From CAZGIF01 sp964526045 (GTDB lineage: Bacteria; Patescibacteriota; Gracilibacteria; Absconditabacterales; Absconditicoccaceae), in assembly GCA_964526045.1 (NCBI GenBank), contig CAZGIF010000005.1:109892-173891 (forward strand): a stretch of DNA of 64,000 nt, read 5' to 3'. Each line of letters opens with the position of its first letter. The first letter of the stretch is position 1. Positions 12,194-23,780 of this stretch are shown here, piece after piece. The notes under the pieces were generated by a model, which did no database searches, was not told where the DNA came from, and saw only the letters and a list, made by a program, of their open reading frames with translations. The translations under genes were made by a program, and so were the position numbers.

Positions 12194-12224
12194 CAAAAAA
12201 AATCACAAACAATATGTTTGTGGT
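12194..12224 (-). terminator. Terminator of the DUF3127 gene
   Basis: The arms CACAAACA and TGTTTGTG are perfect 8-bp complements around a three-base loop. Read on the minus strand the hairpin is followed by an eight-T run. It lies 24 bp after the stop of the DUF3127 gene. Confidence 0.75.
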
Positions 12225-12248
12225 TTATGATACTCAATAAGATAGAAA

Positions 12249-12572
12249 CTAGAACGGAAGATCATCGTCTTCATCAGGAGTTGTAGTAGATACTCATGCT
12301 CATGATGCATCTCATCATGTGATTTTTCGAGCAGTAATTCCATTAAAGTATCTTCATTTATATTCTCTAGCACGAAAGTTAAGAGAAGCTGTAACAGTAT
12401 CTCATACATTGTACGATGAAAGCATTTGTGTTTTGTCTCACAAAAGATCAATAGAAATTGAACTTGGATATTGTGAATCTAATTCTTCAACAACAAACAT
12501 TATTTTTGGCAATTCTTTATCTCCGATTTTTTCTTCTTCTCAAATATGAATAATTTTTCACGTAAAGTCCAT
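12249..12572 (-). CDS. DUF3127 protein with SSB-like acidic tail
   Basis: The 107-residue protein fits DUF3127, a small OB-fold-like family: MDFTGKIIHIG at the start, KIMFVVEELDSQYPSSISIDLLGDK in the middle (two pieces joined), and FRAREYKGRYFNGITARKI near the end. After a Gly/Ser/Thr linker the last residues are DEDDDLPF. This matches the acidic tip of single-stranded DNA-binding proteins, which recruits repair enzymes. That tail, rather than the fold, suggests a role at single-stranded DNA. An unknown coiled protein gene sits 45 bp upstream on the same strand. Confidence 0.82.
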
Positions 12573-12617
12573 AATACATAACATAACAAATAAAAACAGT
12601 TTTTTTGTGGCTCTTTT

Positions 12618-13217
12618 TTATAGTTGACTATACAAATCTCCCAATTGTTGTTCTTGTTCTTGTTTTGCTTGTTGTTGCAATTCTTCTCTTCAAAGAGATT
12701 CTATCATCAATTTTCGTCTTTGTAATCTTGCTTGTCTTTGTGACATAATTGCTTGTGCTTCCTTTTCATCTTCTTTGATCAAGATTTGAAGATTCATTTG
12801 TTCTTCAATATAGATTTCATACAATCTTAATATTTGGAAAGATCGCAATTCGATAACTTTTTTTACAACTGTTTGGTCTCCGCTTTTGACAGAAATGGTA
12901 AGGTCGTAAATTTTTTCTCATGCTTCATTTTTTGGTTGTTCTTCTCATTCTTTTACCTCAGGTTTTTCAAACAAACATTCACTACTGAATGAAGCTCAAA
13001 CCAACTGCAACAAAAGATTTCGATCAAACTCAGCTTTGAGTTCATCAGGCACATTGTAAGCAATGCTTTTAAAATTAATGAGATATTCTCTATATCGTTG
13101 TTGATCTCTTACATCTCATGTAATTGGACCAAAAAACTTTTCGTATTTTTCAACGACTTCTTTTTTATCTTCTTTCTCTCTCAACTCATCAACGAATGCT
13201 TGAAAATTAAACAACAT
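12618..13217 (-). CDS. Unknown soluble coiled-coil protein
   Basis: The 199-residue protein is rich in Glu, Lys, Gln and Arg and mostly helical. The C-terminal third (residues 125-195) is a likely coiled coil rich in Gln and Arg, ending QQLGDLYSQL. No signal peptide, membrane segment or known family is visible. It lies 45 bp upstream of the DUF3127 gene on the same strand, so the two may form an operon. Confidence 0.75.
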
Positions 13218-13308
13218 GTACCTTCAAAATAAGATAAAATTATTACGCTAAATCATATAAAATACATCAACCGATGCAAGACATTTTATCAAAAAGTTAT
13301 AATTTTTC

Positions 13309-13953
13309 CTAATCTATATGATAAAAATCTTGAATCTGATACATACTGTTGGTTGGCCGCTGTGTTGACGGATTACGAATTCGTATATATCCAAACATCC
13401 AAAATCACTGACTATGGCGATACCCCGCATTTACATCTCCCGAGAAGTATACCAAAACATCTCAACTATAATACTTTTGTGGCAGGAGTCAAAAAGAGAT
13501 ATTGCTGACATAGGTGGACGTAGGATCACTAATAGGAGTGTGAACACCATCGATCACTGCCTCTAATCGACATTTTTTGCCATAAGCTTCTTGTGCAAAC
13601 AAAGTCATATCACCAGAAAAGGGAACACAATCCCCTGTTTGATACACACGTGATGATACAGAACCGGAAAAAGCAATCTCATAAGCTATTCATTGAGACA
13701 ACCAAGCAGGTTCTTCAAGGTCTGTGTCATAAATAGCATAATCTAAAAGGGTATTATCAGACATATTTTGCAAAAAAGATTGCATATATCATACATCTTG
13801 TTGCAAAGTTTTTTCATGTGAAACTTTGACAGATATAGTACTAATTTGCATATACGCCCTAATCAATATCGACATCAACATAGCAGTAATAGTCATCACG
13901 ATAAGCAACTCGGTCAAGGTGAATCAGGCTTTTTTTTGTCCAAAAAGAAACAT
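13309..13953 (-). CDS. Type IV pilin-like protein (pseudopilin)
   Basis: The 214-residue protein has a short leader ending KKAG, a prepilin peptidase site before FTLTELLIVM, and a hydrophobic helix to about residue 33. The Gly before the cleavage point is TGA and Glu+5 is present. The C-terminal body has three cysteines and no recognised subfamily. It is the last gene of the minus-strand pilus cluster. The start at 13953 follows the preceding stop by 45 bp in the same frame. A minor pilin is likely. Confidence 0.88.
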
Positions 13954-13998
13954 ACGAAATTTACGAAGTGCAATAAAACATAAGACTATAGCTCATAG

Positions 13999-14688
13999 TT
14001 ATGGTTCTACATTTCACACAAAACTTTCAATACGGGCTTCTCACGTATACGATCATTGCTGAAACAACACAACAGAACTTACTTTCACTAGCTGTGTTGC
14101 AAGTACATCTGCATGAGGAAGATACTCAATTGGTTCAAATTGTATATATCTGGCAAAAGCGGTAGGCTCTCATAGACGCTCATCTTGGTCTGCATATCCA
14201 TATCGTGCAAATCAAGGCTGTCACGTATTCACATTTCATGAATTCCAATAGTTGAATATTTGTGCTTGTTCCCAATGATCCATAAATGAACTTCAAGACC
14301 AAGAATGAACAGAAACATAAGGAAGATTTTGTGCGCGAGGATCATATCAAACAAATGCCACATCATATGCAGTTTGTCCAGAATACAATTGAAATGATGC
14401 ATCACAAACACTGTCTTCTTCTGAAAGCTCTATAATATCTTGCGTCTGCTTCGCTATCAGACAGTCTCGAGGATAATATGTCACATTATTTGTATCTCTT
14501 ATTTGAAATACCAACTCCATACCTTCTTTTGCAAGAGCAAAAGCTCTAGATTTTATATGTACTTGCGTAATAGTCGAAAGATTTTGTGTAATAACTGTCA
14601 ACACCGCAATAATTCCAATACCAAATACAGCCAAAGCGACCATAATTTCTATTAGAGTCATTCAGGAGAACATTCTGTTATTTTGCAT
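13999..14688 (-). CDS. Type IV pilin-like protein (pseudopilin, PilV/GspI-like)
   Basis: The 229-residue protein begins MQNNRMFSG followed by MTLIEIMVALAVFGIG, a prepilin cleavage site and helix in which the Gly is TGA. The early sequence AFALAKEGMELVFQIRDTNN resembles PilV/GspI minor pilins, where an AKEG-type segment follows the membrane helix. The start lies inside the end of the upstream pseudopilin gene (37-bp overlap), implying coupled translation. Confidence 0.88.
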
Positions 14689-15203
14689 GTTTTGGGGGCA
14701 AAATTAAAACAATACGGCTGATTCGTTACCGAAGACCTTGTGACAACATCCATCGAATCATACACTTCTCCGTCTAGAGTAAGAGTACATACAACAGCAA
14801 ATGGCTCAAAAAAAATCTGACCGAGTGTTCACGTTGTCGATTGTCATTGTTCGGACATCCCAGCAGAGAAAATATGTCAGACAATCTTGTCTACAAAAAT
14901 ATTATCATACACCAAAGGAACGACAGTTCAAGACAAGTCACTATACTCAAAATTCATAGTATTTTTTGCAACTTCAAACGCCACAGTCATACCAGAAAAA
15001 ACCTGACCATCATGTCGTTTTGTCATCATTGTTTGGGTTGTATATCTTGTATAATCAGACAAAAGGGTCTCTTTTTGATATTGAACATCTATATATGACA
15101 AACGATCTCGTCCAAACTGCATACTAATACCAAAAAGAATCGATATTATACCAAGTACAACAACGATTTCGATCAGTGTAAATCATTTTTTGAGAGAAAA
15201 CAT
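14652..15203 (-). CDS. Type IV pilin-like protein (pseudopilin, GspH/FimT-like)
   Basis: The 183-residue protein starts MFSLKKG followed by FTLIEIVVVLGIISIL: a minimal leader, prepilin site (Gly encoded by TGA) and N-terminal helix. The body resembles GspH/FimT minor pilins in length and position. It overlaps the next pseudopilin by 37 bp and follows pilC by 43 bp, so the pilus genes form one operon. Confidence 0.88.
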
Positions 15204-15246
15204 AATATATATGTATTCATAGTGCACTACATTTGCAACAACTTTT

Positions 15247-16341
15247 TTACATTTGTACTGCATCCATAATATTGAAAATCACTCAAAAGACACCCAGAGC
15301 TACAACAACGATAACACCTCATATAACAACCATCATAATAGGTTCAATAACTTTTGAAAGTCAGTCAATATTTGTACGCAAGTCCTCTTCGTATATTTCA
15401 ACAACATTAGCAAAACTTTCTGACAAATTCGCTGTCTTTTCTCCAACTTTAATCAACGCAGTTACTGTAGTTGGAATAAGATCGTTGTACATACTCATTC
15501 ACTCATATATCGTTCATCATCTAAGCAAAACAGAAGAAACATAATCTAACAAAGGATCATACAAAGGCACATCCAGAATATTCTTCAACAACCTAAACAC
15601 CTCTACATAATTCATTCACGCATCGAGCATAATTCTCGCATACCTACTCAGCTTGATAAGATAATACGCTTGTGTGATTTGTCAAAGAACAGGTACAGAC
15701 AAAATAAAACGAAACAATACTTTTTGTCCCGTATCGGTTGAAAATATAATAACAAGCAAAAAACCCACAAAAAAGATTCCAGTCAACACAAGGAGTCGTT
15801 TTTCTACCAAAAAAGCAGAAATGGACTGCAAAAAACGAGTAATTCGAGGCAATTCCATGTCTGGAAATTGTGTTGCGATATCAAAAATACTTGGCAACAC
15901 AAAAGCAAACAACGAAATAATAGCTCATATTGCAATAACAATTAGCATAACAGGATATGTTAGTGCAGACTTATATTTATTTTGCATTGTTTGTATAAAC
16001 TGGTATTCATTTGATAATGACTGTACAACAACACCAAGATTTCACGAATGTTCTCACGACTTAATAATTGTCACATCTCATTCATCAAAATACTCAGGCT
16101 GTCTCAACAAAGCAAATGATAAAGATTTTCATGATTTGATATATTCATATATTTGTCTTGTGATTTCTTTGAGAGCAAAGTTATCAGTGTTTTGATTGAT
16201 TGTTTCTATAGATTCAGCAATTCCTACTCATCATTTGAGCAAATATCACAGTTCCTTAAAAAAGAAAATCTTTTGTTTCATTCAAAAGTTACTTTTGTCA
16301 TAACTTGTTAGCGCTGATAATATAGTACTATCCAAAAACAT
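15247..16341 (-). CDS. pilC: Type IV pilus inner-membrane platform protein PilC (copy 1)
   Basis: The 364-residue type II secretion F-domain protein forms the membrane platform on which the pilus assembles. It has two F domains, residues ~25-150 and ~225-350, each ending in hydrophobic segments (VMLIVIAIGAIISLFAFVLP, then GGVIVVVALGVFWVIF). The motifs KELGYLLKGGVGIAESI and IKVGEKTANLSESF are typical. It is followed by three pseudopilin genes. A second PilC of similar size lies at 37616-38725 beside PilB. Confidence 0.93.
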
Positions 16342-16359
16342 AATGCCTACAAAAGTATA

Positions 16360-17160
16360 TTAAAAAAGTGCTGACTGAGATTTGTATCGGTAGGCTGTCA
16401 TGGCAACATCAATTTCTTGTTGTGTATCATAATTCATAACATCATAATTGAGGCTATCAATTTTGTATAACACAGCTCATTCCAAACCAAATGTTTCATG
16501 ATAAAAAACATGATCTTCTATATGTTGCAAATACGAAAGTACTTTTTCTTTTGTATCAAACCTAACACGCAAATCTACTGGTAGTGAATACAACAAACCT
16601 TCCTCTTGTATAGAATCACCAATCGTGACAGACAACAACTCTCCATTATACGCAAGAGTTCTTGAAAATGGATCTTTTTGTAACAAAAATTCATTTATAC
16701 TTTTCAATATTTTCTTTTCATCAATTTCCATTTTGTCTGTTTCTAGACTATTGAGTTGCACATAGGAGCGTAAAGTTGACAAAGATTCTAATAATATAGG
16801 TTCAAACTGATCACAGGCGATTTCTTGATTGATACAAGAAATCAAAGGCGCTTGGGTTTGTCATTCACTGATTTTCATAGATGCATCAACATTTTTGAGA
16901 AACGCAAAATCTTCAGCATATCTATTTTGTTTCTCAATCGTTCTTTGAATAGTAAAATCCATATCTCAAACACGTTCATACGAAGTTATAAACGAAGTAT
17001 ATGCATCCAAAACTGTTGGATAGATAAAAAATCAAACAACGCACAACAAAAAGATATATATTTTATACCTAATATTGTAAAACCTTGTCGATCAAGCAAG
17101 CTGCTCTTCATATGTTCAACTTCATCATACTCATCTTTGTCATAATATTGTACTACTCAT
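16360..17160 (-). CDS. PilO-like pilus assembly protein
   Basis: The 266-residue protein has a cytoplasmic N-terminus, a single membrane segment near residues 37-57 (IYIFLLCVVGFFIYP), then a helical region and a mixed C-terminal domain. This topology and its place directly after the PilN-like gene and before pilC suggest PilO; sequence alone does not prove it. Its ATG overlaps the TAG of the upstream gene (ATGAGTAG), so translation is coupled. Confidence 0.72.
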
Positions 17161-17854
17161 TCAATGTTAGGTTAGCAACTAAAGTAAACGATACAAGTCA
17201 GCCTACGGTTGTATATTGTTTGATTGACACCTCTTCGACAAAATCAAGATTTTTGAATGTATCTATCAAACTAACATACCCTCTTGCTTCGGACGAATGA
17301 TATAATAATGCTATATTTGAAACTTCTCATTTGAGTGTCATACGCTCAAGATCTACAGTAAAATCAAACAACCTTATACTATTACTTCATTCATAGCTCA
17401 CATCTTTTAGTTCTTGCAAAACAGAAACGATAGTATCTATACGCTCACTTCGAGGCATACTTGCACGATTTTTTTCTATATATCTTGCAAATTCTAGTTT
17501 GTTATATCTTTCAGCAGCTCAAAGTTTTGCAAGTTCTGCCTCTATTTTTCACACAATTTCTTGTTTATCTGCAATCTTTTTATCATAGACAAAATTCATT
17601 CACTTGAATGCAGCAACTGCAACTCACGACAAAAAAAACAACCCCAACACAAAATAAAACGCACTTTGTCGTCAGGAGCGAAACTTTTTGGGTCAAGAAG
17701 AAGCGGCGACGCTATTTATAGGAGGCTCTGGTGTTTGATTTATTGCTGTGGGAGCTGATTGAGCAGTTGTTGATGTCGGTATTGGTGAAACAGGAACAAA
17801 CGATTGTGGCTGTCAGCTTGTTCACTGTGCTTGCAATTGAGAAATAATACTCAT
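17153..17854 (-). CDS. PilN-like pilus assembly protein
   Basis: The 233-residue protein has a Pro/Ser/Gln-rich N-terminal tail of about 60 residues, one membrane segment (AFYFVLGLFFLSGVAVAAF), a coiled helix, then a strand-rich domain (DFTVDLERMTLKGEVSN). That domain resembles the periplasmic part of PilN and fimbrial assembly proteins. It is first in the pilus operon. PilN/PilO link the pilus motor to the envelope. The function rests on topology and context. Confidence 0.72.
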
Positions 17855-17915
17855 TATCACGATATATTACAAAATGAAAATATACAAACAAGTATACCCA
17901 AACCAATAATTTTAT

Positions 17916-17950
17916 AAAAAAAAAGCCCACTGACTGCTGTCATGGACTTG
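17916..17950 (-). terminator. argS terminator
   Basis: Read on the minus strand, GTCCATGAC and GTCAGTGGGC form an imperfect stem around AGCA, followed by a nine-T run. It lies about 30 bp after the argS stop and separates argS from the pilus operon. Confidence 0.65.
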
Positions 17951-17980
17951 CTATTTTGGTATTTTCGTATGTAATGCATA

Positions 17981-19711
17981 TTACATATGTTCAGGAGCAT
18001 CGATTCAAAGTAATAGCAAACTAGTCTTGATAACTTGTTGTACGACTTTGACACATGCAACACGAGCAACACTTTCGTGACGATTATGAGAAACGATCTG
18101 ATGTTTTTGATAGTATTTATTAAACAACTGACACAAATGCAAAACATATCTTGCAATAACATTGGGTTTGTATTCATTAGCAGCTTGACGAACCGCTTCT
18201 CTAAATGACAAAACTTCCAAAAATAACTCTTTTTCATCTTCACCATATAACGCATATTCTACATCATCTAACTGAATTGGTGCATACATATCTTGGTATT
18301 TTTGTACCAAAGATACACATCTTGCATGTGTATATTGGACATATGGACCTGTTTCTCATTCAAAAGAAATAGACGCTTGCGCATCAAACACAAAGTCTTT
18401 GAGTGGATCATATTTGATAAAGAAAAATTTGATAGCACCCATAGCAATAGATTCTGCTTTAATTTGCAACTCATTATGATCTGTGTCAGGATATCTCTTC
18501 TGTAATTCCTCAAAGGATTTTTGTTGCAATTCATCAGCAAGATCATCAGCATCAATAACCGTTCATTCCCTACTTTTCATCTTACCATCAGGCAAATACA
18601 CCATTCAGTATGCAAAATGATAACAATTGTCAGCGAAACTATATCATAATGCTTTAAACGCTGAAAAAAGTTGTTGAAAATAATATGATTGTTCATTTCA
18701 TATAACAAAAATCATGGTATCCATTTTGTACGTATCATACCTTTTTTTGGTAAGTGCGATATCTTGTGTAGAATACAAACTTGTTCCATCGCTTCTCAAC
18801 AAAGCAAGTTTTTTGACCTTTGCTGGATCTGGATCACGGTGTAAATAATGCACAACTGTTCATTTTTCATCTTTCTCAAATATTCAATCAACTAATCATG
18901 CTGCAACAATATCTTTACCATCCTTATAAATATCACTTTCATATGTAGCATCATCTATATGGGTACCGTATCTTTTGTACGTTTGTGCAATACCATTCAA
19001 AACTCGATGTCTCATCTTTTTCCACAAAGCTACTACTTCAGGATCTCATGCTTCTCGTTGTTGTAACATTGTTTGTGCTTGCTCCAACAAAGTTGGATCA
19101 TTTTTTTCTTCTTGAGAAAAGCGAACGTACCATTTTCCAACAAAATGATCAGATTTTTGGTCTGGTTCTTGATTATTAGCAAACAATTTATATGCGAGCA
19201 TAGATTTACAAATATGGACACCACGATCGTTTACAACTTCTACTTTTTTGACACTATATCAAGCAAAATCCATAATCGATGCTAATGTATTTCCCAAAAT
19301 CATATTTCTCACATGCCCCAAGTGCAATGGCTTATTTGTATTAGGAGATGGAGACTCAATAAGAGCGACTTTTCATGTTTTCTCTCACGAACCATACATA
19401 TCTGCTTGCTCGAATACCAGATGTAAAACATCTTTTGCAAGCATCGTTGGTTTCATATAAGCATTGATATATGGACCAACTGCCTCAAAACTAGAAAAAT
19501 ATTCATCTGACTCCAACGCAGGTGCAAGCTCGATAGCAATCTGTGCAGGAGATTTTTTGAGCATTTTTGCTAGTTGAAAACATGGAAAAGCAAAATCTCA
19601 TACTATATGACTAGGCGTACGCTCAATCAGTCAGAAAGTTATTTCTTTTGTTAATCTATAATCACCTTGTTGCAAAGCAGCAGCAAAAGCATCTATATAT
19701 CTCAACAACAT
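17981..19711 (-). CDS. argS: Arginyl-tRNA synthetase
   Basis: ArgRS charges tRNA-Arg. The 576-residue protein has the N-terminal Add-1 domain, the class I motif SPNTNKPLHLGHVRN (HIGH as HLGH), the KMSK region GKMKSREGTVID, and a C-terminal DALR anticodon domain ending in a helical bundle. The start at 19711 gives a normal N-terminus (MLLRYIDAFAAALQQ). A good promoter lies at 19795-19824. No same-strand neighbour is close, so it is probably monocistronic. Confidence 0.96.
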
Positions 19712-20059
19712 GTGCACAAAAACAAAAACATAAAAATGGAATACTAACGTGATATAGCAACACAGTAGTTTTTTTTGTACATTTCTCAAGCAAAACTTTA
19801 ACATAAAAACACACACTTGTCAACAAAATATACATAATAAAAGCAAAAAAATAGCGCATTGTTCTTCTTTGGATATACTAAAATCGTACAAAAACATAGG
19901 TAGTAACATATGTTTTGTAGCAAAGCAATTTCTTCTTGCAAAAAGAAATTGAAAATATAGTATGGGCAATGTTGCTATACAAAAATTCCTATGCAACAGT
20001 CCCTGGTATTATGTTTGCAAAATATGCTTACATAATTGTTTGTGTTTTGCACAACACAG
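19712..20059. other. Intergenic stretch upstream of argS and tRNA-Ser
   Basis: About 350 bp lie between two divergent transcription units. Apart from the argS promoter and its ~77-bp leader I see no coding frame with sensible composition and no clear structured RNA. A minus-strand frame at 19662-19859 overlaps argS and is Cys/Phe-rich, so it was not accepted. Confidence 0.6.
19795..19824 (-). promoter_or_regulatory. Sigma-70-like promoter of argS
   Basis: On the minus strand TTGACA (19824-19819) is followed after 18 bp by TAAAGT (19800-19795). The -35 box is a perfect consensus match and the -10 is moderate. It would start transcription about 77 bp before the argS ATG. Confidence 0.5.
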
Positions 20060-20149
<90 letters not shown>

Positions 20150-20167
20150 TTTATTATGGCTTTTCTT

Positions 20168-21376
20168 ATGAATAAAAAACGTTTCACTGTTCGTACTTTT
20201 TTTCATTGTATATTTGTTTGTTTAGTTTTGTGAGTGTTTGTACGTACATTATTGTACGCAACAGATGATACAGACTTAGGTAAATATGCTTTTGCAAAAG
20301 TAAGTGCAGAGTTTGTTAGTAATAAGTCATACAATGACGATGCAATCAATATGTGATCAGTAGTAGTTATACAAAGTGAGTATCAAAACGAAGAATGAGA
20401 AGAAAATTCTGTCATAGAATATACAGTAACATATGGAGATTCATTATCAACAATTGCCTCTACGTTCGGAACAACAGTTAAGAACATTATGGAAGTCAAT
20501 TGATTACAATCAACAAATCTAAGAGTTTGAAAAAGAATACATATCACACCTATTGAGTGATTCATTTTTCAGCTAAAAGAAATAACAAACCCAATGGTAT
20601 TTGCTAATCAATATTGATTATCATTGGAAGACTTTTTGACAACAAATGGTATTAATGACAAGTTACAACTTCTAGAAAAATGAGGTGAGGTATTTATACC
20701 ACTAACTCGTCAAGAAGGAATTGAACTTGGATTATTAGAAAAACCAAAACCTGTAGAACCTACACGTCCGGTTGTAGCACAAGTTGCTCATACTATTGTT
20801 CAAAAAAAAGAACAAAAACAAGACACACCTACGTCAGTTCAAAAAAACTTGCAACAAGCAAGACAAACACAAGCAGTAGTGTCTACACCTAGTCTACCAC
20901 AAAAATCAAGCATTACATCACAATGGACATATACTACCAATGTATGGAACTGATTTTATAAATGAAACTGTACACAATATGCAGCCCTTAAGGCTCCTTG
21001 GGCATTTCCATTTATAACAGATAAAAAACAATACAAAACACGAAATTGAGATGCTAAATACCGAAAAGATCGTGCAGAACAACAATGATTCTCTACCTCT
21101 TCTAAACCTAGTATAGGTGCAATCGCGGTATTTGGTCGTGGAAGAAGTTGATATAGTTCAGCGTGACATGTATGAATCGTAGTTGATGTGGATTATGAAA
21201 ATACAAGATTCATGATTGAAGATATGAATTATACTTGTCTTCACTGTGTAACAAGACGTCGAATAGATATGAATAGTGCAATGACACAGGTAGCTTGATG
21301 AAATGATCTTATTTGATTCATTCCAAAACAAACAACACCTCAATGGATATTAGATGCTGTAGCTGCTCAACAATAA
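20168..21376 (+). CDS. Secreted LysM-CHAP peptidoglycan hydrolase
   Basis: The ~402-residue protein has a signal sequence (residues ~8-27), a first LysM domain (YTVTYGDSLSTIASTFGTT), a second less conserved LysM, a Lys/Gln/Thr linker (about residues 195-250), and a C-terminal CHAP domain. The CHAP cysteine is in GNCTQYAAL and the histidine in AGHVGIVVDVD. CHAP domains cleave peptidoglycan amide bonds, and LysM binds the glycan. The start is ambiguous: ATG 20156 lies 6 bp after the tRNA and ATG 20168 is in frame; the latter gives a better signal peptide. A terminator follows at 21406. Confidence 0.9.
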
Positions 21377-21405
21377 AACTATTGCTTTCAATACAAAAAT
21401 ATACA

Positions 21406-21438
21406 AAACTTTACTATACGTAGTAAAGTTTTTTTTAT
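21406..21438 (+). terminator. Terminator after the LysM-CHAP gene
   Basis: ACTTTACTA and TAGTAAAGT form a 9-bp perfect stem with a short loop, followed by a run of eight T. It separates the CHAP gene from serS. Confidence 0.85.
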
Positions 21439-21454
21439 ATTATTTTTTAGAGTA

Positions 21455-22741
21455 ATGTTGGATATTCAAGATATTCGTGATCGCAAAGACGAACTACAAA
21501 AAGTTATTGATTTCAAAAACAAACATATTAATCTTCAAGATTTTTTGCAATTGGATGAACAAAGAAGATCGTTACAAAAAGAAATAGATGATCTCAAACA
21601 TGAGCAAAAAACTGCATGAAAACAAAAAGACTTTGAAAAAGCAAGCAGTCTCAAGAAAATTATTCAAGATAAACAAGAACAATTCACTACTATCAAAAAA
21701 GAATTTGATGAAATACATTGGTCTATACCAAACTTTGTAGACAAAAGCGTCCCTCGAGGTAAAAGCGAAGACGAAAATGAAATCATAAAAACTGTAGGAA
21801 AAATTCCTGAGTTTGATTTTGACGTCAAAGATCATCAAACGTTATGAGAAGATCTTAACATGATTGACAAAGAACAAGCGTCCAAAGTGTCAGGGAGTAG
21901 ATTTTTTTACCTATTTGGAGATATCGCATCTCTCCAATATGCACTTTTACATTACTGTTTTAGTGTACTTACAAACCAAAGTACACTACAAGATATTATT
22001 AAAAAAAATAATCTGACTATTTCGGACAAACCGTTTACTGTTGTTGTTCCACCTAGTATTGTAAGTTTTGATACTATGGACAAAATGTGAAGACTTCACC
22101 CAAAAGAAGATAGATATTGCTTAGAAGAAGACAATCAAGTTCTCATATGAAGTGCAGAACATAGTTTATGACCAATTCAAATGAACCAAACAATCCAAGA
22201 ACAAGCATTACCAATAAGATATGTTGCATACACCTCTTCATATAGAAGAGAAGCATGAACATATGGGAAAGACACAAGAGGGATACTTAGAACACATGAA
22301 TTTCACAAAATAGAAATGGAAACGTTTTGTACAGCTGAAACTTGAATTGAAGAACAAAATTTTATTGTAGCAATACAAGAACACCTTGTAGCTTCTTTAT
22401 GACTCCCCTACCAACTACTTAATAAATGCACGTGAGACGTGTGAGCAATGAACTTTAGGTGATTTGATATCAATACATATATGCCGTGACAGCACGCATA
22501 TAGAGAAACCCATACATCAGACTATATGTCTGACTATCAGGCACGTAGACTCAACATCAAAGTAGAAAGAAAAGACTGAACAAAAGAATATGCACATATG
22601 AATGATGCAACCGCTTACGCAATGTGACGCATTTTGATAGCCATCATAGAAAATAATCAACAAAAAGATGGATCTATTCGTATCCCAGATGTTCTAATTC
22701 CATTTATGTGAGGGAAAAAAATCATACAAAAGTCAGCATAA
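21455..22741 (+). CDS. serS: Seryl-tRNA synthetase
   Basis: SerRS charges tRNA-Ser, including the copy encoded 1.3 kb upstream. The 428-residue protein has an N-terminal coiled-coil tRNA arm (residues ~25-110). The class II catalytic core follows, with SYRREAGTYGKDTRGILRTHEF (motif 2, two joined parts) and AYAMGRILIAIIENNQ (motif 3). The glycines at AGTYG and AMGR include TGA codons. It lies 16 bp after the CHAP terminator and is probably monocistronic. Confidence 0.96.
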
Positions 22742-22847
22742 TCCAAAAAAAAATCGAATGTCTATAACACAATAAAGGCATAATTACTTGCTATTTCTTG
22801 ATCAAAACATATATCTTGATAAATATTTTTATTCTGTAGCTATTACT

Positions 22848-23174
22848 ATGGCAATTGAAAGTACGTATATTACAAATTTGAATATTCTTCCAGGACACAA
22901 AATTACTGAGCATTTTTGATTAGTAAGTTGAAGTACAGTAAGAGCAAAACATATTGGTAAAGATATTTTTGCAAGTATCAAAAATATTTTTGGTTGAGAA
23001 CTTGGTTGATATACAGAACTTTTGGAAGAAGCAAGAAAAGAAGCGTTTGAAAGAATGGTGCTAGAAGCAGAAGCACTAGGTGCAAATGCAATACTGAATG
23101 TAAGATTTTCTACATCTTCTGTTGCAGCATGAGCTGCTGAGATTTATGTATATGGAACAGCGGTTCTTGTATAA
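22848..23174 (+). CDS. YbjQ family putative heavy-metal-binding protein
   Basis: The 108-residue protein matches the YbjQ/DUF74 family almost end to end. It has NILPGHKITEHFGLVSGSTV, a central helix with LLEEARKEAFERM, and EAEALGANAILNVRF at the end. The family forms pentamers; metal binding is proposed but the function is unproven. It is followed 52 bp later by a second, larger relative. Confidence 0.9.
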
Positions 23175-23226
23175 ATCTAGAGAATGTTTCATAATTATAT
23201 AAATCTTTTGTATCACCAAATAGCGT

Positions 23227-23709
23227 ATGGAAATTATTGTTATTCTAATCTTAGTAATTCTCTGATATTTTTTTGGTAAGATGAATGAAAAGAAACATTA
23301 TACATATATCTACCAAAAAGAAGAGGAACTAAAAGATATTCTCATTCTTGATGAAGAAAGTTTAGAGTTTTTTACTATCGAAAAATCTGAATTAGTAAGT
23401 GGTTCAGTTGTTATTTCTTTAGACTATTTCAAAAGATTTATCTTTGGTTTTATAAATATTTTTTGAGGAAGAGTTACTGTATTTGAACCCCTTTTAGATA
23501 GAGCAAGAAGAGAAGCACTCATAAGAGCAAAACAAAAATGTAAAGATGCAGGATGCAATGCAATTGCACAACTCAGAATAGAGACATCGAGTATTTCAAA
23601 GTGAACTAAAGGGTCTGTATGAAGTGTAGAAGTATATGCGTATTGAACTGCTTTATTGACATCAAAAAAATCAAAGCTATGAAGTTCACAACCCCATGAC
23701 CCAAAGTAA
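23227..23709 (+). CDS. Membrane-anchored YbjQ-like protein
   Basis: The 160-residue protein has an N-terminal membrane anchor (MEIIVILILVILGYFFG) that the first copy lacks. A YbjQ-like core follows, with DRARREALIRAKQKCKDAG then CNAIAQLRIETSS, and a short Ser/Lys tail. It is probably a diverged duplicate of the preceding gene, now tethered to the membrane. A strong terminator follows. Confidence 0.82.
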
Positions 23710-23731
23710 CTAACTACAATGTAAGTTCAAC

Positions 23732-23776
23732 AAACCATCTACAAACATTCATCCAATTTGTAGGTGGTTTTTTGTT
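23732..23776 (+). terminator. Terminator after the YbjQ pair
   Basis: AAACCATCTACAAA pairs with TTTGTAGGTGGTTT (one wobble) around an 11-base loop, followed by a T-run. It lies 22 bp after the second YbjQ stop. Confidence 0.85.
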
Positions 23777-23780
23777 TTTA

